Shown piece by piece: positions 6,548 to 12,932 of a stretch of 15,720 nucleotides of DNA; position 1 is the first letter of the stretch, and every line of letters starts with the position of its first letter. A model generated the notes under the pieces. The model was not told the origin of the DNA and made no database searches. It saw only the letters and a list, made by a program, of their open reading frames with translations. Both the position numbers and the translations under genes were made by a program. Origin of the DNA: an uncultured Muribaculaceae bacterium (GTDB lineage Bacteria; Bacteroidota; Bacteroidia; Bacteroidales; Muribaculaceae); contig CAJUPY010000036.1 in assembly GCA_910588035.1 (NCBI GenBank), forward strand, positions 1 to 15,720, in the 5' to 3' direction.

Positions 6548-6664
6548 TTATCTGTTGAGGGAGAGAAGATATTCGTTTGCTTCCTGAAAGAGTGCTTCGA
6601 CCGTCAGGTCATCAGCCGAGGGTTCAAACCCTGCGAGGTAAGCCGCTTCGATTACTTGTGCCAT
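6548..6664 (-). CDS. Small hypothetical protein, 38 residues
   Basis: On the - strand an ATG at 6664 in the context AAAGATTATGGCA opens a 38-codon frame ending in TAA at 6548. The protein starts MAQVIEAAYLAGFEP and ends FQEANEYLLSLNR. It is acidic and probably helical. It fits tightly between neighbours, 5 bases after the upstream stop and 31 bases before the DUF932-like start, and shares their start context. Size makes it easy to miss. I do not recognise a family. Acidic small proteins in phages are sometimes inhibitors of host or defence proteins, but nothing here shows this. Confidence 0.65.
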   Translation of the reverse strand: MAQVIEAAYLAGFEPSADDLTVEALFQEANEYLLSLNR

Positions 6665-6669
6665 AATCT

Positions 6670-6963
6670 TTATTTTGAGGGGGTGATGGGGTCAAAGGAT
6701 ATGCAGTATTCAGCCTTACGGATTCCGCTCTTTTTGTGGCGCTCGCCTGTGATTAAAAAATAGCAGCGAGCGGTGTATCGTGTTCCGTCATAATGCTCTG
6801 CGCGGAATGGGAGACGAACGAATTCTTTGTCAGGGTATGCAGGGTTTACATACACTCGGAGGTTACGTCCCTCTCCGTTGTATGACTTGCCGTCCCAACC
6901 GCTGAATGTGACTTCGGCGATTTTCTTTGTGGCGATAAATTCGGTGTCGTTGTAAGTGTTCAT
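6670..6963 (-). CDS. Hypothetical phage protein, 97 residues
   Basis: This is a beta-rich soluble protein, MNTYNDTEFIATKKIAEV then a Tyr/Arg-rich region (RNLRVYVNPAYPDKEFVRL) and a Lys-rich end. I see no known motif. It lies 18 bases after the stop of the 80-residue gene upstream and 5 bases before the 38-residue gene, so it belongs to the same leftward transcript. The ATG follows an A/T-rich leader without Shine-Dalgarno, as elsewhere in the window. Confidence 0.65.
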   Translation of the reverse strand: MNTYNDTEFIATKKIAEVTFSGWDGKSYNGEGRNLRVYVNPAYPDKEFVRLPFRAEHYDGTRYTARCYFLITGERHKKSGIRKAEYCISFDPITPSK

Positions 6964-6981
6964 ATTGCTCTGATGATTAAA

Positions 6982-7224
6982 TTATTTGCTGTAAAAAGTC
7001 ACTTTGATACCACGGCGCAGCTTGCAGGTGGTGTTGTCGTGGTTGATGTCGGCGTAGGCTCTCTTCAAGAACTTGTTGGCGAATTCAACTCCGAAATACC
7101 GAATGAGACCGCTGACCCCAACCAAGACGTTCACTTTCGTTCCGTCTTCGGTAACACCGTTGACCTTGATACGGAAATCACGATTGATTTGAGAGGTCGG
7201 GTATGCGAGAGCTGCTGTTGTCAT
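6982..7224 (-). CDS. Hypothetical phage protein, 80 residues
   Basis: This is a basic, beta-rich small protein: MTTAALAYPTSQINRDFRI then VNGVTEDGTKVNVLVGV and a C-terminus with RRGIKVTFYSK. I do not recognise a family. It is the first gene of the leftward block, next to the divergent control region at 7225-7486, so it should be expressed from a promoter there. No membrane segment or signal peptide is visible. Confidence 0.65.
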   Translation of the reverse strand: MTTAALAYPTSQINRDFRIKVNGVTEDGTKVNVLVGVSGLIRYFGVEFANKFLKRAYADINHDNTTCKLRRGIKVTFYSK

Positions 7225-7262
7225 ATCTGTTTGATTTTATGGGTTGTTTAACTTTGATGATG

Positions 7263-7270
7263 CAAAGTAA
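7263..7270 (-). promoter_or_regulatory. Possible leftward -7 box
   Basis: On the - strand the bases read TTACTTTG, one mismatch from TAnnTTTG, 39 bases before the ATG at 7224. No -33 TTTG is visible at the usual spacing. This is the best candidate promoter for the leftward genes 7224-5374 and beyond. Confidence 0.35.
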
Positions 7271-7445
7271 GTGAAGTATTTTCGATATACCTCACGTTTC
7301 AAGGGAAAAATTCAACTAATCAGTGAAATTCAGTCGTTTTTAACTTCTCTTCACAATTCAGCCCTGAAATACTGTTGACATACTCATATCAGCGATTTAA
7401 TAGAAATTTAATGCTTGCAATGTAAACACTCTCAAAATTTTTTAG

Positions 7446-7453
7446 TACCTTTG
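7446..7453 (+). promoter_or_regulatory. Bacteroidetes-type -7 promoter box for the late operon
   Basis: TACCTTTG is a full match to the TAnnTTTG consensus, and the ATG of the first late gene lies 33 bases downstream at 7487. A TTG at 7415-7417 is too far away to be a normal -33 element, so the promoter may need a phage activator, as is common for late promoters (inference). Confidence 0.6.
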
Positions 7454-7486
7454 CGCAAAACTGATTAGTTAATTTTACTCATACGT

Positions 7487-8203
7487 ATGCTGAAAGAACT
7501 ATTAGACGCGCTGAAAGTCAAGTTTCCTGACATCAGCGAACACATTCTCAACAGGATAGCCAAGTCAAAGGCGAATACTGTTACGACATCTGAGCAAGTC
7601 AAGACGTTAGTGGACGGACTGACTTTGCAGCAAGTGATTGACAGTTATGCGGACAGCCGCGCCACCGAAGCGACCGACACCGCCGTTCACAACTACGAAA
7701 CCAAATACGGTCTCCGTAATGGGGTCAAGGTTGAGACACCGCAGCCGCAGCCCGCTGGCTCTGTCATCACATCAACCACACAGACCACCCAACCGCAGGG
7801 GGGCGCACCGCAATCAACCACAGACGCTTTGCTTGCTCAACTCATAGAGCAGAACAAGCAACTCAATGAGCGGCTGAACAAGTATGAGGGCGAGCGCACA
7901 ACTGCAACGCGCCGTCAGCAGGTGGCCGAAATCACTGCAAAACTGCCTGAAAATCTCCGCAAGCCTTACGAGCGCATATCGCTCGACTCTCTGACTGATG
8001 AACAGTTTGAGACCCTGAAAGGCGAACTGACAACAGAGATTGACGGCATCGCAGCAGGCATTCAGTCAAAGGGTGCTGTTTTCGGTCGGCCTAACGCTCC
8101 GCAGGGGGGCGCAGTTAATCAGAACGAACTTACCAAAGACCAAGAAGCCGCAATCTCTGTCAGATCTACGACAGCCGTTGCCGAGGGTAAGCAGCCGTTC
8201 TAA
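7487..8203 (+). CDS. Scaffold-like capsid assembly protein
   Basis: This 238-residue protein sits upstream of the capsid genes, the usual place for a scaffold. It has a helical N-terminus (LLDALKVKFPDISEHIL), a Gln/Pro/Thr-rich flexible linker at about 84-115, a predicted coiled coil near 116-150 (LLAQLIEQNKQLNERLNKYEGE), and a second helical part. This helix-linker-coil layout with a charged, low-complexity composition is typical of scaffolding proteins, which guide shell assembly and then leave. No protease motif is seen. The ATG at 7487 follows the TACCTTTG promoter by 33 bases. The function is inferred from position and composition, not from a named domain. Confidence 0.65.
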   Translation: MLKELLDALKVKFPDISEHILNRIAKSKANTVTTSEQVKTLVDGLTLQQVIDSYADSRATEATDTAVHNYETKYGLRNGVKVETPQPQPAGSVITSTTQTTQPQGGAPQSTTDALLAQLIEQNKQLNERLNKYEGERTTATRRQQVAEITAKLPENLRKPYERISLDSLTDEQFETLKGELTTEIDGIAAGIQSKGAVFGRPNAPQGGAVNQNELTKDQEAAISVRSTTAVAEGKQPF

Positions 8204-8230
8204 TCGTTTCACTCTTAAAATTCCACAACT

Positions 8231-8803
8231 ATGGGAATGACAGTAAACCGCCGCAAGGACACCCGAACCCCTCGCGTCTTCATTCACAAGATTGCAGACA
8301 TCAGGGGCGGCGTATCCGTTGCAACCTCCGAGCTTGGCTCTGACTATCTCCCCGAGGGTGCTGTGCTGACAGAGCCGAAAGACGGTCTGTGCCATGTCGT
8401 GAAAGTGGCCGTCCTGACCGCCGCCGTTACCGCTTCGGGTAAAGAAATCAAAGTCAAGAAAGGCCACCTGTTCAAGGTCGGCGATTTCGTGCTTACAGCA
8501 CTTGACGGCAAGGCATCCACCGTTACCGCCGTTGATGAGAGCAACAAGGACTTTGACATCATCAAAGTGGACGCGGATCTCGGAGCTATCGAAATCGGGG
8601 GCTTCATCTGTGAAGCCAAAGCCAAAGCCGCCGAAAGCGGAGCAGCTCTGAAATATGAGCCTTTCGCCGTCAACGGCACAGGTAAGGCAATCGTGCCGAA
8701 ATCCAACCTGAACACAGATGCGTGGGTCATCGGCGTAACGAAAGGTAACGCCCTGCCCGATTTCATCGCAACGAAACTCAAAAACATCGTTAACTACAAC
8801 TAA
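8231..8803 (+). CDS. Probable head decoration / head fibre protein
   Basis: This 190-residue, Ala/Val/Gly-rich beta protein lies directly upstream of the major capsid gene (8 bases between), where decoration or head fibre proteins are often encoded. The sequence starts MGMTVNRRKDTRTPRVFIH and contains KEIKVKKGHLFKVGDFV, a turn-rich beta domain, and an end NIVNYN. Similar proteins in Bacteroides phages are, as I recall, labelled head fibre protein, but I cannot confirm that here. It is soluble with no signal peptide. A second in-frame ATG two codons later (GMT) cannot be excluded as start. Confidence 0.6.
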   Translation: MGMTVNRRKDTRTPRVFIHKIADIRGGVSVATSELGSDYLPEGAVLTEPKDGLCHVVKVAVLTAAVTASGKEIKVKKGHLFKVGDFVLTALDGKASTVTAVDESNKDFDIIKVDADLGAIEIGGFICEAKAKAAESGAALKYEPFAVNGTGKAIVPKSNLNTDAWVIGVTKGNALPDFIATKLKNIVNYN

Positions 8804-8811
8804 TCATCACT

Positions 8812-9903
8812 ATGTCGGGAACAATTACAAACACGCTTATACAGGGGCTTACGCAGCCTATGGTTCAGGCTCGCTTGAACACCGCTGACGCAAAGCCGTT
8901 CCTGTTCGGCACTCACTTCCCCGTGAAGAGGGTAAATGGCTTCATTTGGCGCACCCTGCAAAATCAGCTCGGTAAAGCCAATGTAGCCGCCGACCTCCAT
9001 ACTGACAACGGTACGATTGTCCGCAAACGCCGCCCTATCTTTGAGAGCGCAAAGGGCGATATTCCGTTCATATCCATATCACGCGAAATGTCGCGCTCCG
9101 AAATCAAGGAGTATCAGACCGCCCTCGCCTTTGCCCCTGATGATGACGCAACGAAGCTCGTTCAGTATTGGGGCGAAGATGTTGACTTCTGCTTCAATGG
9201 CGTTCAGTCAGAGCTTGAATTTATCGCGTGGATGCTCGCTTCCAACGCAGGAAAACTCGCTTTCACGACCACCAACAACGCCACATACGCCAACGAGTTC
9301 GACCTTGATTATGACGTTGACGAGACTTTCAAGGTCGCTTCATCTGTGGATTGGGGTCAGTCCAACAACGCTGACATCATCGGCGACCTCGCAAAGTTCG
9401 TAAAACTCGGCAAGGACAACAACCTCAATCCGAAGTTCCTCTTCGTCAATCTGAACGAACTTTACCGTATCTGCACCTCCGAGCAAATCATCAAGTCGTG
9501 CGCGTCTTACATCATCAACGCCGTGGGTATGGCTCAGACCCCCGACCTCGCCGCCGTCAACACTATGCTTGCCAAGCAAGCGTGGCTCAACGGTCTGCAG
9601 CTCCGCGTTATCGACCAGACCATCACTCGTGAATTTGCTGACGGCACGACATCTTCTCGCAATCCCTTTGCCGACTGCCGTGCTATCCTGTCAGAGACCG
9701 AACGCCTCGGCACAACGCAGTATGACATCCTTCAGGAAAACAACTCTGCAATCATCAGAGCCGAGCGCGCACATACTATCATCAAGAAGTATGGCACGGC
9801 AGAACCTCAGAGCGAGGTTACAATCGGTCAGGCAGATGCCGTTCCTGTGTTCGACACCGCGTACCGCAACATCTACGTCAAGACTGACGGCGTGGCGTGG
9901 TAA
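8812..9903 (+). CDS. Major capsid protein, HK97-fold
   Basis: This 363-residue protein is the main shell subunit by position (scaffold, decoration, capsid, then connectors) and by pattern. The N-terminal arm is followed by acidic and helical segments typical of the E-type HK97-like capsid family: GDIPFISISREMSRSEIKE, then LVQYWGEDVDFCFNGVQSE (long spine-like helix), and the C-terminal VFDTAYRNIYVKTDGVAW. The hydrophobic and aromatic distribution suits a shell protein. It has no separate protease gene beside it, so maturation may need none or use a distant one. The start ATG follows 8 bases after the previous stop. Confidence in the role is high and in the exact subfamily is lower. Confidence 0.88.
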   Translation: MSGTITNTLIQGLTQPMVQARLNTADAKPFLFGTHFPVKRVNGFIWRTLQNQLGKANVAADLHTDNGTIVRKRRPIFESAKGDIPFISISREMSRSEIKEYQTALAFAPDDDATKLVQYWGEDVDFCFNGVQSELEFIAWMLASNAGKLAFTTTNNATYANEFDLDYDVDETFKVASSVDWGQSNNADIIGDLAKFVKLGKDNNLNPKFLFVNLNELYRICTSEQIIKSCASYIINAVGMAQTPDLAAVNTMLAKQAWLNGLQLRVIDQTITREFADGTTSSRNPFADCRAILSETERLGTTQYDILQENNSAIIRAERAHTIIKKYGTAEPQSEVTIGQADAVPVFDTAYRNIYVKTDGVAW

Positions 9904-9917
9904 ACCCCTGAACTGTT

Positions 9918-10250
9918 ATGGCAAAAATCGAAGACGCACTCAAAGGCATAAACGCTTACCCGATACCGCAGCGCACGATCATAGAGATTGCGCTGCGGCG
10001 AGGGTGCGGTCTGTCTGATGAGATGACGCGAGAGAACCTGACAGGGAGACCTTTCAATCTTGCAAAGGCCGACATCCTGATATGGCTCTCGAACGCTCCG
10101 AACATAACACAGGGCGGACAATCTTACTCGTTCACTGATGAGCAACGCACCAAATTCAGAAATCAGGCTAACGACCTCTACGAAGAGTTCGCTGATGATG
10201 AACAGGGTGCGCCGAAACCTATCTACGGATACAAAGGCAGCAAGTTATGA
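9918..10250 (+). CDS. Head-tail connector protein (adaptor), DUF6706-like
   Basis: This 110-residue helical protein is the first gene after the capsid gene, where the gp6/gp15-type adaptor that docks on the portal is normally encoded. Its sequence, with EDALKGINAYPIPQRTIIEI near the start, ADILIWLSNAPNITQGG, and FTDEQRTKFRNQANDLYEEF, fits a helical connector and resembles the DUF6706 family of Bacteroidetes phages, recalled rather than checked. Its stop overlaps the next start by ATGA, so the two neck proteins are likely made in step. The start context GTTATGGCAAAAA matches neighbouring genes. Confidence 0.7.
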   Translation: MAKIEDALKGINAYPIPQRTIIEIALRRGCGLSDEMTRENLTGRPFNLAKADILIWLSNAPNITQGGQSYSFTDEQRTKFRNQANDLYEEFADDEQGAPKPIYGYKGSKL

Positions 10251-10570
10251 TTATCCCCAACGGAACTATCCAAACCAAACAGAAGGCAGGTGGTGGCATT
10301 GACCCCGAGACAGGTTATGCCGTGCCGCCTGTCTCTGTCGGTTGGGGCGAGCCGATACCTTGCCAATTCTCGGCAACACGCTTTGATTGGCAAGCCAAAC
10401 TGCGCGGCGAGCCTGTGACGCAAAAGTCGTTCTCTATACTCATTGAAGAGCAAGAGTTTCAGGCCGAGCAAATCAGACTGACCGATCGAAGCGGCAAAGT
10501 TATCGGAGACTTCCCAATCAAACAGATAGAGCCGTTAGAAGCCGTCTGTCAGCTGCGTATTATTGTCTGA
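10247..10570 (+). CDS. Head closure / head-tail stopper protein
   Basis: This 107-residue beta-rich protein (GYAVPPVSVGWGEPIPCQF, then FDWQAKLRGEPVTQKSFSILI) overlaps the connector gene by 4 bases. Position two after the capsid and a small beta-barrel-like composition fit the stopper that closes the neck after packaging, as SPP1 gp16 or HK97 gp7 class proteins do. I see no diagnostic motif, so the role is inferred mainly from gene order. A 108-base gap to the next gene follows. Confidence 0.6.
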   Translation: MIIPNGTIQTKQKAGGGIDPETGYAVPPVSVGWGEPIPCQFSATRFDWQAKLRGEPVTQKSFSILIEEQEFQAEQIRLTDRSGKVIGDFPIKQIEPLEAVCQLRIIV

Positions 10571-10678
10571 CCGCGACAAAAGCCGTATTACAGCCGTTGA
10601 GCGAGCGGGATGATAAAACATACCAATCACAACACAACGCGCCGTGTACGCGAAATTCACAAAAAATAACTCAACATT
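10571..10678 (+). other. Intergenic gap with shared leader sequence
   Basis: This 108-base gap is unusually long for this compact operon. It carries leader copy A (10634-10671) with a GTACGCG word and an A-rich run, and no gene. No Bacteroidetes -7 box is visible. Confidence 0.6.
10634..10671 (+). repeat. Leader copy A, similar to 3424-3458 on the other strand
   Basis: The words ACAAC, CCGT, TACGCGAAATTC, ACAAAA and TAACT occur in the same order as in the leader of the 67-residue reverse gene, with small gaps. It ends 7 bases before the ATG of the neck gene at 10679. Confidence 0.5.
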
Positions 10679-11128
10679 ATGCCTATCAGACCCCAACAGA
10701 CACTCGCCGACATCAACCGTCAGCTTGAAATAGAGGTGGAACGCCTGAAACGCGCCACCTTGCGCTGTTATCTGATTGCAGGGGAAGAGGTATTGAATGC
10801 GGCTCGGTCAACTCAATCATACAAAGACCAAACAGGTAACCTCCGCAGCAGCATTGGCTATGTTGTGGTCTGTGACGGTCAGATTGTTCAGATGAGCGAT
10901 TTTTCACTCTCTGACAAAGGCAGTGACCGAGTGACAGGTCAGCAGACAGGCAAGAGTTACATCAGACAGCTTGCGGCTAAATATCCGTCAGGGATTGCAC
11001 TCATCGTGGTGGCAGGTATGAATTATGCCGTTCACGTTCAGAAGCGGTTTGACGTGCTTGATAGCGCGGAACTGAAAGCCGAAGAGATTATCCCCCAACT
11101 ACTCGCAACACTCAACATTAACGACTGA
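10679..11128 (+). CDS. HK97 gp10-like tail completion / neck protein
   Basis: This 149-residue protein has a helical N-terminus and then SYKDQTGNLRSSIGYVVV, a strand-rich core, and NYAVHVQKRFDVLDSAE followed by a helical end. The TGNLR...I pattern and the YAxxVQ...(D)VL block are typical of the HK97 gp10 family, which completes the tail or neck at the head end. It is followed after 8 bases by the tail terminator gene. The ATG is preceded by the leader copy A. The family call is good, the exact position in the virion less so. Confidence 0.75.
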   Translation: MPIRPQQTLADINRQLEIEVERLKRATLRCYLIAGEEVLNAARSTQSYKDQTGNLRSSIGYVVVCDGQIVQMSDFSLSDKGSDRVTGQQTGKSYIRQLAAKYPSGIALIVVAGMNYAVHVQKRFDVLDSAELKAEEIIPQLLATLNIND

Positions 11129-11136
11129 TAGAGATT

Positions 11137-11694
11137 ATGGCAAAGACATCGAAACAGGTTGAAAGTGACATTCGCAAACTGATACAGGACAGCACCCTTT
11201 ATACGATGATTTCGGGCGAGGTCTATCGTAACGGTTTGCGTCCGCGTGACAGCCAAAAGGAAGATGCCGTGGTAATATTCTCATCAGGTCTCCCCAATCA
11301 GATACAGACAGGCGTGGTAATCATCAACCTGTTCGTTCCTGATATTGACCCTTACGGAGACGGCGTTTTCGTTGAGGACGGCAAGCGTGTTGAACGCCTT
11401 GAACAGTTGGCTCAGGAGTGGGTGGATAGTCTGACGGCAGAAGTTTCCTGTTATCGCTTCCGTCAGCAGCAGACAATCTACACAGATGAGGAAGCCGACA
11501 TTCATCAGCACGTTATCGTTATCCGTCTCGCCTATGAGTTTTTCGGAGATGACTGCGAAGCCGTGACAGTTCCACAACAGGCTTATATTGACGCGACCGA
11601 CACAGACAACGACAGCTGTTATATGCCGCTTTTGGAGACAGAGGACGGCGTGGAGGTGGTCATTCAGCCTGTTATGCAGAAAAAGAATTTATAA
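11137..11694 (+). CDS. Tail terminator-like protein
   Basis: This 185-residue acidic protein lies between the gp10-like gene and the tail tube gene, the normal place of the tail terminator that caps the tube at the end of assembly. Features: MAKTSKQVESDIRKLIQDS (start in context GATTATGGCAAAG), a beta-rich middle with VVIINLFVPDIDPYGDGV, a pair IHQHVIVIRLAYEF, and a Gly/Asp-rich end with a short tail of QKKNL. Similar proteins are often annotated as minor tail or unknown. The role is inferred from order and composition. Confidence 0.65.
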   Translation: MAKTSKQVESDIRKLIQDSTLYTMISGEVYRNGLRPRDSQKEDAVVIFSSGLPNQIQTGVVIINLFVPDIDPYGDGVFVEDGKRVERLEQLAQEWVDSLTAEVSCYRFRQQQTIYTDEEADIHQHVIVIRLAYEFFGDDCEAVTVPQQAYIDATDTDNDSCYMPLLETEDGVEVVIQPVMQKKNL

Positions 11695-11715
11695 CCATTT
11701 TAACATCAGAAAATT

Positions 11716-12177
11716 ATGGCAATACTCTCTTGGGGTAAGGGCACACTTGAAACCTGCGAGTCCGTGGGCGGCGCACCTGCCACAACCAACCCTGCGTGGA
11801 AGACTATAGACACGCCGAAAGAGAACACTCTTAAACTGACCCCTACCGCAGGTCAGGAAGTGACAGCCACAGAGGAGGGCGGCGAAATCGTTGACTCCCG
11901 AAACGGCAAAACCACTTTCGTTCTCGAATTCGACCTGTTCGTGAAGAAAGGCGTTGATCGTCCTTGGGATGACGAGGACGGCCTGATAACAGGCGAACAC
12001 GCTTTCCGATACACCCCCGAAGATACCTCTACCGAGGGCTTCCTGATTGAACGCTCAACCGTCCGCTGCGAGGAATCGTACACCACGGCTGACGGTAAAT
12101 TGCTTCACTACACCGTCCGTGTTCTGAAACCCAAAACAGGCAAGTCTTTGAAGAAGTATCAGGCAGCAAAAAACTGA
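11716..12177 (+). CDS. Major tail tube protein
   Basis: This 153-residue beta-rich, acidic protein (MAILSWGKGTLETCESVGG, then KTTFVLEFDLFVKKGVDRP, and a C-terminal HYTVRVLKPKTGKSLKKYQ) is encoded between the terminator-like and chaperone genes. Size, beta content and position fit a siphovirus tail tube subunit, and no sheath gene lies beside it, so the tail is probably non-contractile. The ATG has the frequent AAAATTATGGCA context. After its stop the operon is interrupted by the structured segment and a tRNA instead of running directly into the chaperone. Confidence 0.8.
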   Translation: MAILSWGKGTLETCESVGGAPATTNPAWKTIDTPKENTLKLTPTAGQEVTATEEGGEIVDSRNGKTTFVLEFDLFVKKGVDRPWDDEDGLITGEHAFRYTPEDTSTEGFLIERSTVRCEESYTTADGKLLHYTVRVLKPKTGKSLKKYQAAKN

Positions 12178-12179
12178 GA

Positions 12180-12284
12180 ATGGTGGACTTTTGGTCGCGA
12201 ATGCTTCGCTCTGACGGAACACTGCGGCTGACAAGTCCACCATACAGCGGATAACACAGGCGGTGGCACACCGCTGCCGCCTGT
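12180..12284 (+). ncRNA. Structured non-coding segment, function unknown
   Basis: Two hairpin systems fill the space before the tRNA. An 11-bp stem, ATGGTGGACTT (12180-12190) with AAGTCCACCAT (12233-12243), encloses a 42-base interior containing a smaller GCGAA-TGC-TTCGC hairpin. The second, ACAGGCGG (12256-12263) with CCGCCTGT (12277-12284), competes with GCGGTG-GCA-CACCGC (12260-12274), and CAGCGG...CCGCTG offers a third pairing. No T-run follows. The acceptor-like end TCCACCA recalls a tRNA, but no T arm is found. A processing signal, degenerate tRNA, or regulatory RNA are all possible. Confidence 0.45.
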
Positions 12285-12292
12285 ATCCATAT

Positions 12293-12367
12293 CGCGGGAT
12301 AGAACAGAGGTAGTTCGCTGCGCTCATCACGCAGAGGTCGGGGGTTCGACTCCCTCTCCCGCTACCA
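12293..12367 (+). tRNA. tRNA-Met (CAT), initiator-like
   Basis: A complete cloverleaf can be drawn. The acceptor is CGCGGGA with TCCCGCT, with an unpaired C1-T72, and CCA is encoded. The D arm GAAC/GTTC has a 7-base loop AGAGGTA. The anticodon arm is CTGCG-CTCATCA-CGCAG, anticodon CAT at 12325-12327. The variable loop is AGGTC and the T arm is GGGGG/CCCTC with loop TTCGACT. The unpaired 1-72 position and the purine-11/pyrimidine-24 pair (A11-T24) are hallmarks of initiator tRNA. The anticodon stem is GC-rich but lacks the classical three G-C pairs in GGG/CCC order. It lies 20 bases before the chaperone ATG and likely shares the late transcript. Confidence 0.85.
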
Positions 12368-12386
12368 ATTTAATCAGGTCAAAATT

Positions 12387-12932
12387 ATGGCAGAAAATCT
12401 TGAAACGAAAGTTGCCAGCACCATTCTCCAACAGGCAACCAAAATAAAGATTGGAGACAAGGAATATAAAGCAGCCCCACCGAGTATTGCAACGCTGATA
12501 CTTGTGTCCGAGGCTGTCTCTCATTTGCCCCATTTTGAGTTTGACACGGAAAAGGTCGCTTCAACATCGTTGGCAATAGCGAAAGATTGCCGCATTTTGG
12601 GCGATATAGCCGCTATCCTCCTGTTGGGCGCACGAAACATCACTGAGGTGCGCACAGAGCGAGAGACGCGCACAAAACGCCGCCTGTGGGGTCTGTGGCA
12701 TCAGAAGCAGACCGTCACGGTTACAAGAGAGGTAAACCGAATGAAAGAACTCTCAAAAGAATTGCTCGAAAATTTGTCAGCGTCAGAGCTGCACACAGCG
12801 ATTGCTTCAATGCTGACACAAATGGAGTTGGGCGATTTTTTCGCGCTTACCACTTTCCTGACAGAAGTAAACCTGATGAAACAAACGAAAGCGAAAGTGG
12901 AGATGGAAACGACAGCATCTGGGCAATCGTAG
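12387..12932 (+). CDS. Tail assembly chaperone G
   Basis: This 181-residue helical protein (IKIGDKEYKAAPPSIATLI near the start, then a helix-rich middle with ILGDIAAILLLGA) precedes the tape measure gene, the place of the lambda gpG-type chaperone that binds tape measure protein during tail assembly. The shorter product ends GQS at 12932. A downstream -1 frame (to 13144) is used by slippage at T TTT TTC, 12836-12842, to make the longer GT form, the common siphovirus arrangement. The start context CAAAATTATGGCA matches neighbours. The tRNA ends 19 bases before the ATG. Confidence 0.82.
   Translation: MAENLETKVASTILQQATKIKIGDKEYKAAPPSIATLILVSEAVSHLPHFEFDTEKVASTSLAIAKDCRILGDIAAILLLGARNITEVRTERETRTKRRLWGLWHQKQTVTVTREVNRMKELSKELLENLSASELHTAIASMLTQMELGDFFALTTFLTEVNLMKQTKAKVEMETTASGQS
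12836..12842 (+). promoter_or_regulatory. Programmed -1 frameshift slippery site T TTT TTC
   Basis: In the frame of the chaperone the codons are GAT TTT TTC, giving a canonical X XXY YYZ heptamer. Sliding back one base enters the frame that is open to 13144 and whose later part encodes a conserved-looking domain. No other canonical heptamer was found between here and the G stop at 12932. A stimulating downstream structure was not identified. Confidence 0.7.

Larger units (their letters stand above)
7225..7486. other. Divergent intergenic control region
   Basis: These 262 bases hold no gene. The stretch is clearly more AT-rich than its surroundings and separates the leftward block from the late operon. 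It holds a clear rightward -7 box (7446-7453) and a weaker leftward one (7263-7270). I see repeated ATTCAG words but no convincing long palindrome. Confidence 0.7.

Noticed and set aside
7375..7403. TTGACA with TAATAG 17 bases later, sigma70-like promoter
   Set aside because: The -10 match is weak, and Bacteroidetes use TTTG/TAnnTTTG elements, which are present nearby at 7446-7453.
8344..8787. 147-codon open frame on the - strand
   Set aside because: It is antisense to the decoration gene with a Ser/Ala/Thr-rich composition typical of a shadow frame, and no neighbour reads leftward there.
12180..12243. A second tRNA ending TCCACCA
   Set aside because: The outer stem and one small hairpin exist, but no T arm, anticodon loop or tRNA-like loop sequences can be drawn, so it is listed only as structured RNA.
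12686..12841. Independent start at ATG 12686 for the T reading frame
   Set aside because: It would overlap the chaperone gene in a different frame for about 250 bases, and the N-terminal part looks like an out-of-frame shadow. Slippage at 12836-12842 explains the frame better.
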